A stretch of 62,700 nucleotides of DNA from Nocardia araoensis NBRC 100135 (GCF_000308435.1 NZ_BAFR01000094.1:1-62700), one strand, 5' to 3'; shown: positions 43,995 through 53,193, counted from the stretch's first letter. A program made the numbers and translations. The notes: generated by a model from the letters alone, not told the origin.

Positions 43995-44882
43995 ATGATC
44001 GCTGAACCCGATGACGATGGTCATGTGCAATCCGTTGTCGCGGAACGTGGTCCGACCGTGCTACGTATCGCACTGGGCGGCCAGTTGCGCAAGCTTCGGG
44101 AGAAGAAAGGCATCACCCGTGAAGCGGCGGGTGACGCGATCCGTGGATCGCACGCCAAGATCAGTCGTCTCGAGTTGGGCCGTACCGGCTTCAAGGAACG
44201 CGACATCCGTGATCTGCTGACCCTGTACGGCGTCCACGATGCCGAGGAGCGCGAGTCGTTCCTCGAATTGGCCAGGCAGGCCAACGAGCCCGGTTGGTGG
44301 CATCGCTACAGCGACCTGCTGCCGCAGTGGTTCGGCACCTACCTCGGCTTGGAACAGGCCGCGAGCAAGATCCGCACCTACGAGGCGCATCTCGTTCCCG
44401 GACTGCTGCAAACGCCCGAATACGCCAGGGCGGTCGTGTCGCTCGGATACGAGGACGCCGATACGGATCGGCGGGTCGCGGTCCGTCAGCGCAGGCAGGA
44501 AATCCTCTTCCGCTCGGACCCGCCGGTGGTGTGGGCGGTGCTCGACGAAGCCGCGTTGGTTCGGCCCGTCGGCGGCGTGCAGGTGCATCGCGAGCAGATG
44601 CTGCACCTGGTCCGGCTGGCGAAGTTGCCCAACGTGACCATCCAGGTACTGCCGTTCACCGCGGGTGAGCACGCCGCGGCGGGCAGTTCCTTCAGTATCC
44701 TGCGTTTCGCCGAGGCGGAACTGCCGGACATCGTGTATCTCGAACAATTGACCAGCGCGTTGTATCTCGAGCGGCGGCAGGACCTGGCGCTGTACCTGTC
44801 GGTGATGGACCGGCTCAGCGTCCAAGCCGAGCGCCCGGAGAAGTCGATCGAGATCATGGAAAGGTACGCCGAAGGGCGCTGA
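43995..44882 (+). CDS. XRE-family regulator with DUF5753 sensor domain
   Basis: The ATG at 43995 gives 295 residues. An N-terminal HTH (about residues 25-80: LRKLREKKGITREAAGDAI, then HAKISRLELGRTG) is followed by a DUF5753 domain with WFGTYLGLEQAASKIRTYE, VPGLLQTPEYARAV, and LPDIVYLEQLTSALYLE. It partners with DUF397 just upstream and is the closest to copy B. A strong terminator follows 42 bases after the stop. Confidence 0.93.
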   Translation: MIAEPDDDGHVQSVVAERGPTVLRIALGGQLRKLREKKGITREAAGDAIRGSHAKISRLELGRTGFKERDIRDLLTLYGVHDAEERESFLELARQANEPGWWHRYSDLLPQWFGTYLGLEQAASKIRTYEAHLVPGLLQTPEYARAVVSLGYEDADTDRRVAVRQRRQEILFRSDPPVVWAVLDEAALVRPVGGVQVHREQMLHLVRLAKLPNVTIQVLPFTAGEHAAAGSSFSILRFAEAELPDIVYLEQLTSALYLERRQDLALYLSVMDRLSVQAERPEKSIEIMERYAEGR

Positions 44883-44924
44883 GATCGCGCGGTAGCGGTC
44901 CGCGCGACCGAAGACCCGATACGC

Positions 44925-44969
44925 CGAGCGGCCGCCTCCGAATCCGGAGGCGGCCGCTCGTTTTGCTTT
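44925..44969 (+). terminator. Strong intrinsic terminator after DUF397-XRE
   Basis: Perfect 16-bp arms CGAGCGGCCGCCTCCG and CGGAGGCGGCCGCTCG enclose a 4-base loop (AATC) and are followed by TTTTGCTTTG. It is the clearest intrinsic terminator in the window. Confidence 0.9.
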
Positions 44970-45139
44970 GCTGTCCAATCGCTCGGCGGCAGTAGCCGCC
45001 GGAAATCTCGCTCTATCGGATCGGCGCCCCGGCGTCGATGGGATAGTGGTGGCTATCCGCCGGCGTCGGGTGGCGCGACGAAACTGCTTATGACCGAGTG
45101 TTTCGTGACCTGCCGGGCTCGGACGGCAGGACGGTCGGT

Positions 45140-45445
45140 CTACTGCTTGATGAAGCTGGAGGCGATTCGCCAGAATGTCGCCGGCTGCAATGCCTCGAGA
45201 TCCCAGTCGTCGGCCATCGCGTGCGCGGTGGTGACGATCCGGTCGATATCGAAATCGTGCCGAGTGGCCGCCCCGGTGGATTCGACGGCATCGATAACGT
45301 ATGCCACGGCGGTTTCTCGGGAAAATGCGGTATCGGTGTGGCCGCTGTGGGCCGGTAATGTGCTCATATGTCCACCGTTCGCCGGCTGGTCGGCCAGTGC
45401 GGTGTCGGCTGATCCGAACCGACCGCCGGTAAGTGGTTGTTTCAT
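45140..45445 (-). CDS. Hypothetical 101-residue protein under a shared-element upstream region
   Basis: The ATG at 45445 gives 101 residues; an internal Met lies at residue 27. There is a disordered Gly/Ser/His-rich N-terminus (about 1-38), then an acidic helical region with AVAYVIDAVESTGAATRH, IDRIVTTAHAMADDWDLEAL and FWRIASSFIKQ. I do not recognise the family. Copy C of the dyad element lies 129 bases upstream in matching orientation. This upstream layout is the same as that of the 78-residue protein next to the methyltransferase, suggesting both small genes belong to one regulon. Confidence 0.6.
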   Translation of the reverse strand: MKQPLTGGRFGSADTALADQPANGGHMSTLPAHSGHTDTAFSRETAVAYVIDAVESTGAATRHDFDIDRIVTTAHAMADDWDLEALQPATFWRIASSFIKQ

Positions 45446-45573
45446 TCGAACGCCCCTGTTTTGTCTGGCGGCGGCAAACCCACGGCGGCTTCGGCCTTCG
45501 GCTCGCCCACGCGGCCTCCCCTGATGGTCCCCTGTAAAGCGTTGCGGGACCGAGTTTATGCCGCCGTACCTTT

Positions 45574-45599
45574 CAGATGCAAGCACATCTGCACGATCG
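45574..45599 (-). promoter_or_regulatory. Shared dyad element, copy C
   Basis: On the minus strand it reads CGATCG, then TGCAGATG, six bases TGCTTG, then CATCTG. It is nearly identical to copy A and points at the 101-residue gene; a 219-base non-coding gap surrounds it. Confidence 0.65.
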
Positions 45600-45664
45600 A
45601 TTGCACATGCGCAGTGCGCATTTCGCGGCCGGAAGTTTGCGGGCACGGTGCCCGACGCGGAAAT

Positions 45665-45967
45665 TCAGTCGTGGCCGAATAGGACGTCCGTGCTGTAATC
45701 GATCTGTGTACCCGGCTCGACGAATTGGTCCGCCGCGGCACGCCAGGCAAGAAAATGTTCGGTGAAACGGTGCGCTTCCGCGGCCTCGTCGTCGGTGTAG
45801 AGCTGATAGAGAAAGAACCGGTGCGGATCCACCCGATCTGCGCAGACGTCGAAGCGCAGACAACCGGGCTCGGTCCGGACGGAGGCGTCGGCGCTGCGGG
45901 ATATGGCCGCCAGGAACTCGGCGCGGGAGCCGGGGCGGATCTTCATCGAGACGATTCGACTGAACAC
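45665..45967 (-). CDS. Antibiotic-biosynthesis-monooxygenase (ABM) domain protein
   Basis: GTG 45967 behind GGGAGAAC gives 100 residues. It is a ferredoxin-like ABM fold: IVSMKIRPGSRAEFLAAI, EPGCLRFDVC, FLYQLYTDDEAAEAHRFTEHF. ABM proteins are small cofactor-independent oxygenases or quinol/heme-acting enzymes, and the substrate is not deducible. It lies 64 bases downstream of the NAD-binding oxidoreductase on the same strand, so co-transcription is likely. Confidence 0.88.
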   Translation of the reverse strand: MFSRIVSMKIRPGSRAEFLAAISRSADASVRTEPGCLRFDVCADRVDPHRFFLYQLYTDDEAAEAHRFTEHFLAWRAAADQFVEPGTQIDYSTDVLFGHD

Positions 45968-46031
45968 GGTTGTTCTCCCATCGTGACCGTTGCGGTCGAT
46001 CGGCAAGGGCGGTAGCGGGGCGCGTGACAGC

Positions 46032-46691
46032 TCAGTCGGCCAGTTGTGCAATCGCCCGGCTAATCGGAGTGTCACCCGAGACGAGCTCGAGCGTGCGCCC
46101 GTGGGTGTGCGCGGCAGGCAGCAGTCCGGCCGATACGGCCGCCACATCGGCGCGCGGGACCTCGCTGCGCCCGACCAGGGGTGGCGCGAGAGTCACCAGT
46201 CCGGTGCCGGGGGAGTCGGTCAGGCGGCCGGGGCGCAGGATGGTCCAGTCGAGATCCCGGCCGCGCAGATCGTCTTCGGCCTTGGTCTTCGCGTCGATAT
46301 ACGCCGCCCACACCTCGTCGGTGCCTGCAGCGGGTGGCGAGCCCGCGCCCATCGAGGAGATCTGCAGGAAGCGGCGCACCCCGGTGCGCTCGGCGGTCTC
46401 GGCCAGGCGGACCGACCCGCCCAGGTCGACGGTGTATTTCCGGCGCACGCCGCTGCCCTGCCCGGCGCCGGCGGCGAAAATGGCCGCCCCGCAGCCTTTC
46501 ACGACGTCCGCCAGCTCGTCGGTACCCGCGTTCTCCAGATCGCATAGCACCGGCTCGGCGCCGGTGGCGCGCACGTCGGCGGCGTGGTCGGGGTTGCGGA
46601 TCAGGGCGGCGACCTCGTGGCCGTTCGCGGTGAGTACGGGGGCGAGCAGCAAGGCGATCTTCCCGTGCCCGCCTGCGATGACGACGCGCAT
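46032..46691 (-). CDS. NAD(P)-binding SDR-like (NmrA/YwnB-type) oxidoreductase
   Basis: The 219-residue protein has an N-terminal MRVVIAGGHGKIALLLAP nucleotide-binding motif (GxxGxxG variant), FAAGAG, SVRLAETAERTGVRRFLQISS, and DWTILRPGRLTDSPG. It is an atypical SDR of the extended/NmrA kind without an evident YxxxK catalytic pair, so it may be a reductase or a redox sensor. It is first in a pair with the ABM gene. Confidence 0.85.
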   Translation of the reverse strand: MRVVIAGGHGKIALLLAPVLTANGHEVAALIRNPDHAADVRATGAEPVLCDLENAGTDELADVVKGCGAAIFAAGAGQGSGVRRKYTVDLGGSVRLAETAERTGVRRFLQISSMGAGSPPAAGTDEVWAAYIDAKTKAEDDLRGRDLDWTILRPGRLTDSPGTGLVTLAPPLVGRSEVPRADVAAVSAGLLPAAHTHGRTLELVSGDTPISRAIAQLAD

Positions 46692-46725
46692 GGATCACTC
46701 CTTCCGGTCGGGGCGGCGCCCGCGC

Positions 46726-47247
46726 TCAGCGCTCGGGGCCGCCCGGATTACAGCGTGCTTCGACGGTGGCCTGGTAGCCCACCGCCGGGCGCCACGGTTC
46801 CAGGTTCCAGCTCGGCTTGTCCGGTTGCACCAGCCGCGCCCACGCCCAGTGACAGACGAACTGATCGTGCATGCCGGGTGCGTCCGCGTCCGCCGAATCG
46901 GCCACGACCTCCTGCCATGCTCGTTCGTCCGAGCCGGGAAAGGTGGTTCGCCGCCCGGCCTGGGTCGGGAAGACGAGCAGCCGGGGTCCGTCGATCGCGT
47001 CGACCCAGGTGACGTGATCGATCAGCGGCTGTCCCGCGTAGGGGTCGACCGACGGCACGGCAGCGAGCGATGTCGATGCCGGTGACGCCGGTGGGCTCGG
47101 GGTGGCCGCGGCGACGGTCGTGGTCGTGGCCGCCGAAGGGTCGGACGAATCGTTTCCGCAGGCGGCCGTCACGGGCAGCAGTCCCGCTGCGAGCAATGCG
47201 GCGACGCGACGCCGGGTGACGAGGCGATACGGGTACCGCTGCGCCAC
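46726..47247 (-). CDS. DUF2599-containing lipoprotein
   Basis: I chose GTG 47247 because a perfect AGGAGG lies 7 bases upstream, giving 173 residues; an ATG at 47295 is also open. The signal peptide has a basic start (RYPYRLVTRRR), a hydrophobic core and a lipobox ending VTAAC. A Thr/Ala/Pro linker (about 30-60) leads into the DUF2599 domain, whose pattern includes DHVTWVDAIDG, HDQFVCHWAWARLVQPDKPS and WNLEPWRP. It is probably an outer-leaflet lipoprotein of unknown function. Confidence 0.8.
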   Translation of the reverse strand: MAQRYPYRLVTRRRVAALLAAGLLPVTAACGNDSSDPSAATTTTVAAATPSPPASPASTSLAAVPSVDPYAGQPLIDHVTWVDAIDGPRLLVFPTQAGRRTTFPGSDERAWQEVVADSADADAPGMHDQFVCHWAWARLVQPDKPSWNLEPWRPAVGYQATVEARCNPGGPER

Positions 47248-47394
47248 GGTCGAGCCTCCTGTGTTCTCCTCGGCACCGGTTTCCGGCGTGCTCATCCGAG
47301 CCTAGCGAGCGCGGGCGGTCCCGGCGAGGTTCCCGGCCGGGCCACCGATTGTGGTGGCTTGCCGGTAACGCCGCGGCTGGGGATAGTCGGTGCG

Positions 47395-48522
47395 GTGCGG
47401 TGCGGACGGTTCATGGCGGGGGCGGCGGGCGTCGTGGTGTCGGTGACGGTCGCGTTGGCCGGCCCCGCGGACGCCGGGGTGGGCGAGGCGCCGGGCACCG
47501 TGACGGATCTGGTGGAACTGGCGGGGCGGCTGCACGTGGCGGGGGCGACGACCGCCGAACGGCTGACGTACTGGTCGCGTGGCCCGCGTGGGCCGATGCT
47601 GAGCACCGGAGCGCTGTATCTGCCCGAAGGCGCTCCGCCGCAAGGGGGTTGGCCGATCATCGCCTACGCGCACGGCACGTCCGGGATCGCCGACGAGTGC
47701 GCGTTCACGCTGCGACCCCGGGACTACTACCTGACGTCGGTGTATCCGGATCTGCTGCGCGCCGGCTACGCGGTGGTGATCTCCGACTATGTCGGACTCG
47801 GCACCCCCGGCGTGCATCCCTATCTGGACGGCCCGGCCCAAGCTCGCAGCATCATCGACGGCGTGCGCGCGGCACGGGCGGTCGCCCCCTCGCTCGGCAC
47901 ACGCTGGGCGGTGTTCGGGCAATCGCAGGGTGGGCACGCGGCGCTGTTCACCGCTCATCTGGCACCCGGCGACGCGCCCGAGCTGGATCTGCGCGGGGCG
48001 GCCGCGACCGGTGCGCCGTCGAATCTGGACGCGGTGTTCCCGATGGCCGGGCCCTGGCTGCCGCGGCTGCCGCTGCAGAAGACGACGACCTATTTCGGCA
48101 TGCTGCTGGCCGGATTGCGCGCCAGTGCGCCCGAGTTGGACATCGACGGTTACCTGACCCCGGTGGGCAGGGACGTCCTGCGCATCGTGGAAACGGACTG
48201 CGCCGCCGAGGCGGACGCGCAGGTGGCAGGCATCGGCATCGGCGCGATGCTGTCGCGGCCCTTGGACGATCCCGCGCTGCTTGCCGCGGTCCGCGCGATG
48301 CTGAAGGTGCCGACCAGCGGCTATGCCGTGCCGCTCTACCTCGGTCAAGGGCTGGCGGATCTGGAGGTGCCCGCGCCGCTGACGCTCGAGCTGATCGCCG
48401 AGCTGCGTTCCGCGGGCACCGATCTGCGGGTGGGCTGGTATCCCGGCGATCATCTGGGTGCGGCGCGGGAAGCGTTCCCCGACGCGCTCGCCGTTCTGCG
48501 CGGTGTGCTCGATCGGCCCTGA
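47395..48522 (+). CDS. Secreted lipase/esterase
   Basis: I favour GTG 47395 (375 residues) because it puts a normal signal peptide at the start: a basic MRCGRFM, a hydrophobic core and cleavage after ADA near residue 27. TTG 47359 and ATG 47413 are alternatives. The alpha/beta hydrolase core shows YAHGTSGIADEC, the nucleophile elbow GQSQGGHAAL, a late Asp in LGQGLADLEVP, and the His in WYPGDHLGAAREAF. It belongs to the secretory lipase group. It is the first of three lipase-like genes in 4.6 kb. Confidence 0.85.
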   Translation: MRCGRFMAGAAGVVVSVTVALAGPADAGVGEAPGTVTDLVELAGRLHVAGATTAERLTYWSRGPRGPMLSTGALYLPEGAPPQGGWPIIAYAHGTSGIADECAFTLRPRDYYLTSVYPDLLRAGYAVVISDYVGLGTPGVHPYLDGPAQARSIIDGVRAARAVAPSLGTRWAVFGQSQGGHAALFTAHLAPGDAPELDLRGAAATGAPSNLDAVFPMAGPWLPRLPLQKTTTYFGMLLAGLRASAPELDIDGYLTPVGRDVLRIVETDCAAEADAQVAGIGIGAMLSRPLDDPALLAAVRAMLKVPTSGYAVPLYLGQGLADLEVPAPLTLELIAELRSAGTDLRVGWYPGDHLGAAREAFPDALAVLRGVLDRP

Positions 48523-48532
48523 GCCCGCTCGC

Positions 48533-48775
48533 TCAGCGCCAGAGCGATCGGCACGGTAGCCTGCGCAGGCCGGGACGAATCTGGCCGTCGACGGTGACGG
48601 TGAGCCCGGCGTGCGCGGCGGCCGAGGTGAACTCCCAGGCCTCGGTGCTGGTGGCCGCGTACTCGAGAACCAGCGCGTCCTCGGGTGTGGGCCCGTCGAA
48701 GTAGACGGTGATCCGCCGAGTCGGCGGATCCTGGGTGTCGTCGCGGTCAGCGAGTCTGCGCACAGTGCCGTCCAT
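48533..48775 (-). CDS. Hypothetical 80-residue protein
   Basis: The ATG at 48775 lies behind GGAGACGG. It is a small soluble protein with alternating hydrophobic strands (TRRITVYFDGPTPEDALVLEY, AHAGLTVTVDGQIRPG), consistent with a compact alpha/beta fold. The family was not recognised. It lies antisense between two lipase genes and ends 10 bases from the first lipase stop. Confidence 0.65.
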   Translation of the reverse strand: MDGTVRRLADRDDTQDPPTRRITVYFDGPTPEDALVLEYAATSTEAWEFTSAAAHAGLTVTVDGQIRPGLRRLPCRSLWR

Positions 48776-49050
48776 GCCACCGTCTCCTTCCGGCCGGCGC
48801 GGCAGCCACGCCGGTAGGACTGACGGTAAGGGGCCGCCACTGCTGAGAACATGTTCCACGTTATCGGCTGGAAATGTCACAGAACGGACCTGGCGTCCTG
48901 GGGTACAGTCACCAGCCGGGGCCCGCCGCGAGCACCGGCCGGGCGACCCAATGTTGTGAATTGTCAACATGATCGCGTCGGGTGGTGTCCCGCGCGGGTC
49001 AGGTTGTCGAGGATGAGCACAGCGTCGGACGATTCAGGAGGCACACGTCG

Positions 49051-50295
49051 ATGAGTCAGGGCCCACGTACGTTGGGTAGGGGAGTGGGGCGAAGACGTCT
49101 CGCACGTGCGATCGGAGCGATGGCCGCGGGCTTGGTGCTGGTCGCGAGCATGGCGGGCGCCGCGACCAGCGCGCCGTTGTATCCCGAACCCGATCCGGAT
49201 CCCTTCTATTCGACACCCGCGGACATCGCCGACCGCAAGCCCGGCGATGTGCTCGCGACCCGGGTGATGCCGCCGCTGGCGATCTTCCCGGAGACCACGG
49301 TGACCGTGATCCGGTTCCGGTCGACGAGTTCGGAGGGGAAACCGATCGCGGCGACCACCACGGTGCTGACGCCGAAGGCGCATCGGGCCGACGGTCCGCT
49401 GCTGTCGTTCCAGCACATCATCAACGGGCTCGGCTCGGAGTGCTCGGTCTCCCGGGTGCTCTACACCGGCGACCCGAATCTGATCGTGCGGGAAGCGCCC
49501 GGCTGGAACGTCCTGCTGGCCCGCGGCTGGAGCGTCGCGCTGCCCGATCACCTCGGTCCCAACTTCGCCTACGGCGCCGCGAAGCTCGGCGGGCAGATCA
49601 CCCTGGACGGGATCCGCGCCGTGAAGCAGGTCGCCGAACTCGGCGTGCAGCGCAGCCCGGTGGCGATGGTCGGCTACTCCGGCGGCGGGATGGCGACCGC
49701 GTGGGCGGCGGCCCTGCAGCCGAAGTACGCACCGGAACTCGACATCGCGGGCGCGGCCATGGGCGGCGTGCCGATGAATCTGGTGAAGATGCTCGAGGGG
49801 CTGGGGCTGAATCCGCATCCGGTGTTCGGTCTGGCGTTCGCCGCCGGGTTCGGGCTGGAGCGTGAGTACCCGACGCGCTTCCCGCTCAGCGAGCAGCTGA
49901 ACGAACGGGGTCTGGCCGCCCGCGCGCAGATCGCCAACAGCTGCACCAACGACATCCTCGCCACGGGAGCGGGCCACGGCGCGCTGGACTTCGCCAAGAC
50001 GACCTCGATGATCAACGACAACACCGCGCGCGCCGTGGTGGAGGAGAACAGCCTCGAGCTCTACGACGGCGTGCCGAAGACACCGGTGTTCGAATGGCAT
50101 TCGCCGATCGATGGCCTCATCCCGATCGACGCGGTGGTCAACACCGACAAGCGGTGGTGTGCGGCGGGCGCGAAGGTGCAGGCCGAGCAGATCCCGGTTC
50201 CGGACCACTTGACCGCGGCGGTGCTGGGCATTCCCGCGGCACTGACTTGGTTGGACGCCCGTTTCCGAGGGGAGCCCGCGCCGAGCAACTGCTGA
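49051..50295 (+). CDS. Secretory lipase (LIP family)
   Basis: ATG 49051, behind CAGGAGG, gives 414 residues. A signal peptide covers about residues 1-41 (basic start, then a hydrophobic stretch ending AATSA). LIP-family features are PADIADRKPGDVLATR near the mature N-terminus, LPDHLGPNFAYG, the nucleophile elbow MVGYSGGGMAT, the Asp-containing EWHSPIDGLIP, and the His in VPDHLTAA. It should hydrolyse long-chain triacylglycerols or other acyl esters outside the cell. It is close to, but not a copy of, the next gene. Confidence 0.9.
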   Translation: MSQGPRTLGRGVGRRRLARAIGAMAAGLVLVASMAGAATSAPLYPEPDPDPFYSTPADIADRKPGDVLATRVMPPLAIFPETTVTVIRFRSTSSEGKPIAATTTVLTPKAHRADGPLLSFQHIINGLGSECSVSRVLYTGDPNLIVREAPGWNVLLARGWSVALPDHLGPNFAYGAAKLGGQITLDGIRAVKQVAELGVQRSPVAMVGYSGGGMATAWAAALQPKYAPELDIAGAAMGGVPMNLVKMLEGLGLNPHPVFGLAFAAGFGLEREYPTRFPLSEQLNERGLAARAQIANSCTNDILATGAGHGALDFAKTTSMINDNTARAVVEENSLELYDGVPKTPVFEWHSPIDGLIPIDAVVNTDKRWCAAGAKVQAEQIPVPDHLTAAVLGIPAALTWLDARFRGEPAPSNC

Positions 50296-50316
50296 GCGAC
50301 GGTACACGCACGGCCG

Positions 50317-50348
50317 AGCCGGGACCCTTTCTCCGAAAAAGGGTCTCC
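50317..50348 (+). terminator. Stem-loop downstream of the LIP gene
   Basis: Arms GACCCTTT and AAAGGGTC pair around 7 bases (TCTCCGA-like loop). Flanking CCGG/CCGG extends the stem. It lies 25-55 bases after the stop. Confidence 0.65.
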
Positions 50349-50529
50349 GGCCGGTTGTTGCGATATGGATACGCGACAACACAACTCGGATGCTTTACTG
50401 CGTCCAGTCGTAGGCGCTGACGTAGCCTGACGTCCTGGCTCCCGGTCTGACAGGGGACATTTCGGGGGTCGAAGGCCAGTGCGCCCGGGTGCCAGACGAC
50501 GTTGCCGTTCGCACCCGAAGGCGTGTGCC

Positions 50530-51903
50530 ATGAAGATTTCGCGTGCCATTGCTGTGGCATTGCTCGCCGCCGGCTCGGTCCTGGCTGTCCCCGCCGCCGC
50601 AGAGCCGCCGCCCGCCCCGCCGCCCGGCGGGCTGCTGCCCGCGCTGCAACAACTCATCGATCAGGTGATCCCGCCGCCGCCGATCGCGCCGCTGCCGGAA
50701 CCGATTTCGCCTGCGCACGAGGCGACCACGCTGTCGCCGTCGCTGGCGGCGCTGCGCTCGGCCACGCTGCCCTCCGCCGTCGGCGACCCGATGTTCGACC
50801 TGCTGCCCGCGAACCTCGACGAAATGGCCGATGGACAGGTCATCGAGGTCCGCGACGTGCGCCCGACGGCCGCGCCGCTGCTGCTGCTGCCGATCCAGCG
50901 TGCGCTGCTGGTGAAGTACCGTACGACGGACGCGCACGGCGCGCCGTCGTACGCCACGGCGACGCTGATCATTCCCGCCGCGCCGTGGCCGGGGCCGGGG
51001 CAGCGGCCGGTGGTGGTGAACAACCTGCCCATCGACGCCCTCGGCCGTACCTGCACGCCGGGATACACCCTCGCGCACGGGCTCAACCCCGACACCAGCA
51101 CCACCGACTTCCTACCGCCCACGACCCATCTGGCGGCGCTGCGCGGTTACGCCGTGCTGATCCCGGACCACGAAGGGCCTTCGATGGCCTATGCCGAGCC
51201 CATCGTGGCCGGGCACGCCGTGCTCGACTCGATCCGGGCGGTGCGCGGGCTGCTACCGGAGGAGTTCGGCGCCGCGAAGTTCGGTCTCGCGGGGTATTCC
51301 GGCGGCGCGATCGCGACGCACGGGGCGGTGAAGCTGATCGACGGCTACGCACCGGAATTGGCGGACGTGATCGTCGGCGCAACACTCGGCGGCGTGCCCG
51401 CCGATTTCGAGATCCTGGCCCGCAGCATGAACGGCAACCTCGCCTCGGCGATCTTCATGGGCGCGGTGTTCGGGATCGGACGCGAGCGGCCGGAGATCCT
51501 GGCCGGGATGAACAATCTCGCGCAGTGGGTGGCCACCTCGCCGGTGAAGAACATGTGCGGCAGCAGCTACGGAGCGATCGGCGTGCTGATGCTGCCGATC
51601 GACATCGCCGCGAATTTCCCCGACCCGCTGCATTCGGCGCTGGCCGCGGACATCTATCGGGTGACCAAGATGGCCGGTATGCGGTCGGCGACGCCGCTGT
51701 ACGTCTACAACGGTGAGCAGGAGTTCTGGATCCCGGCCGAGGGCGCGCGCAATCTCTACCTGGAGCAGTGCCGCCTCGGCGTGCCCGCGGTGTACCGCAG
51801 TGTGCTCGGCGAGCACATCATCGCGGGTGCGGTCGGTTATCCGGAGGCCATGATCTGGCTCGACGACCGGCTGCGGGGAGTCCAGGCGCCCGACGAATGC
51901 TGA
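50530..51903 (+). CDS. Secretory lipase (LIP family)
   Basis: The ATG at 50530 gives 457 residues. A short signal peptide ends AAA near residue 24; a Pro-rich stretch (about 25-60) follows. The core has VVVNNLPIDALGRTC, LIPDHEGPSMAYAEP, the nucleophile elbow LAGYSGGAIAT, and the Asp/His late in the protein (EFWIPAEG, GEHIIAGAVGYP). The overall layout matches the preceding LIP gene, so the pair probably arose by old duplication. It is separated from it by a terminator and about 230 bases, so control may be independent. Confidence 0.88.
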   Translation: MKISRAIAVALLAAGSVLAVPAAAEPPPAPPPGGLLPALQQLIDQVIPPPPIAPLPEPISPAHEATTLSPSLAALRSATLPSAVGDPMFDLLPANLDEMADGQVIEVRDVRPTAAPLLLLPIQRALLVKYRTTDAHGAPSYATATLIIPAAPWPGPGQRPVVVNNLPIDALGRTCTPGYTLAHGLNPDTSTTDFLPPTTHLAALRGYAVLIPDHEGPSMAYAEPIVAGHAVLDSIRAVRGLLPEEFGAAKFGLAGYSGGAIATHGAVKLIDGYAPELADVIVGATLGGVPADFEILARSMNGNLASAIFMGAVFGIGRERPEILAGMNNLAQWVATSPVKNMCGSSYGAIGVLMLPIDIAANFPDPLHSALAADIYRVTKMAGMRSATPLYVYNGEQEFWIPAEGARNLYLEQCRLGVPAVYRSVLGEHIIAGAVGYPEAMIWLDDRLRGVQAPDEC

Positions 51904-52087
51904 TCGGGTGACGGCGCCGGGGGAATCCGGTAACGCGGTGCACCCGCGATCGCGATCAAGAAGTGTTCCCCTTCGGCCCGTCGGTTCGTATGCCCAGATC
52001 TGGCGACGGCGCTCCTGCGGCGTCGTCGCGGCTTCGGTACGGTGGGCCGTTCCGGTCGGGGGGACGGCGATTTTTCGAGAGAGGCAC

Positions 52088-53152
52088 ATGAACGACATCA
52101 CGACCACCGCGTCCGAGCAAGCCAAGGCGCTGGTGGGGCGGCACTACCGTCTGACCGACCCGTACGAGGTGGGGCGCGAGAAGATCCGGGAGTTCGCGCG
52201 AGCGTTGCAGGACGGCCATCCCGCCCACCGCTACGAAGACGCCGCGGCGGAACTCGGCTTCGACGGGCTCGTCGCACCGATGACGTTCTCCTCGATCGTC
52301 CTCATGTTGATGCAGCGCAAGATGTTCGAGTCCGTGCTCAGCGGCTACGACCTCGGCCAGGTGCTGCAGACGGAGCAGTCGATCCGGGTGCACCGGCCGA
52401 TCGTCGCGGGCGACGAGGTGCGGTGCGATTCCTACATCGAGTCGTTCCGGCAGTTCGGTGACAAGGACTTCATGGTCACCAGGAACGTGCTGAGCAACCA
52501 GCACAAGGAAGTGCTGCAGACCGCGCACACCACGGCGGTGGCGCAGACCGGGGTCGACCTCGCCGCCGACCTGCGCGCGGCGGTCGACGGTGTGATCATG
52601 ACCGGGCAGTCGGCCGCCGACCGCGCGGACGCGGCGGCGGGTCGCAAGCCCGATGACGACGGCGGCCTGGTCGAGAGCTTCGATGAGGTGGTGCAAGCGG
52701 ACGAACCCGACGAGCCGCGCACGCCGCGAACCATCCCCGCCTTCGAGGACCTGGCCGTCGGTATGGAACTCGCTCCGCGAACGGTGCTGCTGTCGCGCGG
52801 CGATCTGGTGAATTACGCCGGTGTGTCGGGTGATTCGAATCCCATCCACTTCAGCGACGTGGTCGCGCGCAGCGCCGGGCTGCCCGACGTGGTGTCGCAC
52901 GGACTGCTGACCATGGGCGTCGGCGCGGGGTATCTCACCTCGTGGCTCGGTGATCCGGCCGCCGTCACGCGGTACGGGGTGCGGTTCGCCGGGTTCGCCC
53001 CGGTCCCGGCGACCAAAGCGAGCGCGATCGAATTCCGCGGTCGCGTAAAGCAATTGGATCCGCAGCGCCGCGCGGCCACCATCGCCTTGACCGCGACGTG
53101 TGGGGATCGCAAGCTGTTCGGTCGCGCGACGGCGGACGTAGTGCTGCGCTGA
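52088..53152 (+). CDS. Fused (3R)-hydroxyacyl-ACP dehydratase HadA/HadB
   Basis: The ATG at 52088 after AGAGAGG gives 354 residues. The N-terminal half (about 1-160) is a HadA-type hot-dog domain (HYRLTDPYEVGREKIREFA, VAPMTFSSI). After an acidic linker (about 175-215), the C-terminal half is a HadB-type MaoC hot-dog with the hydratase motif DLVNYAGVSGDSNPIHF and VVSHGLLTMGVGAGYL. In mycobacteria the two are separate subunits of the FAS-II dehydratase used for meromycolate elongation; Nocardia-type organisms carry them as one chain. Mycolic acid synthesis is the expected role. Confidence 0.9.
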   Translation: MNDITTTASEQAKALVGRHYRLTDPYEVGREKIREFARALQDGHPAHRYEDAAAELGFDGLVAPMTFSSIVLMLMQRKMFESVLSGYDLGQVLQTEQSIRVHRPIVAGDEVRCDSYIESFRQFGDKDFMVTRNVLSNQHKEVLQTAHTTAVAQTGVDLAADLRAAVDGVIMTGQSAADRADAAAGRKPDDDGGLVESFDEVVQADEPDEPRTPRTIPAFEDLAVGMELAPRTVLLSRGDLVNYAGVSGDSNPIHFSDVVARSAGLPDVVSHGLLTMGVGAGYLTSWLGDPAAVTRYGVRFAGFAPVPATKASAIEFRGRVKQLDPQRRAATIALTATCGDRKLFGRATADVVLR

Positions 53153-53160
53153 ACCGAGCG

Positions 53161-53193
53161 GCCCGCTGTCACCTGATTCCGGTGACAGCGGGC
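53161..53193 (+). terminator. Stem-loop terminator after HadAB
   Basis: Perfect 13-bp arms GCCCGCTGTCACC and GGTGACAGCGGGC surround a 7-base loop, 8 bases after the HadAB stop. No T-tract follows. Confidence 0.8.
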
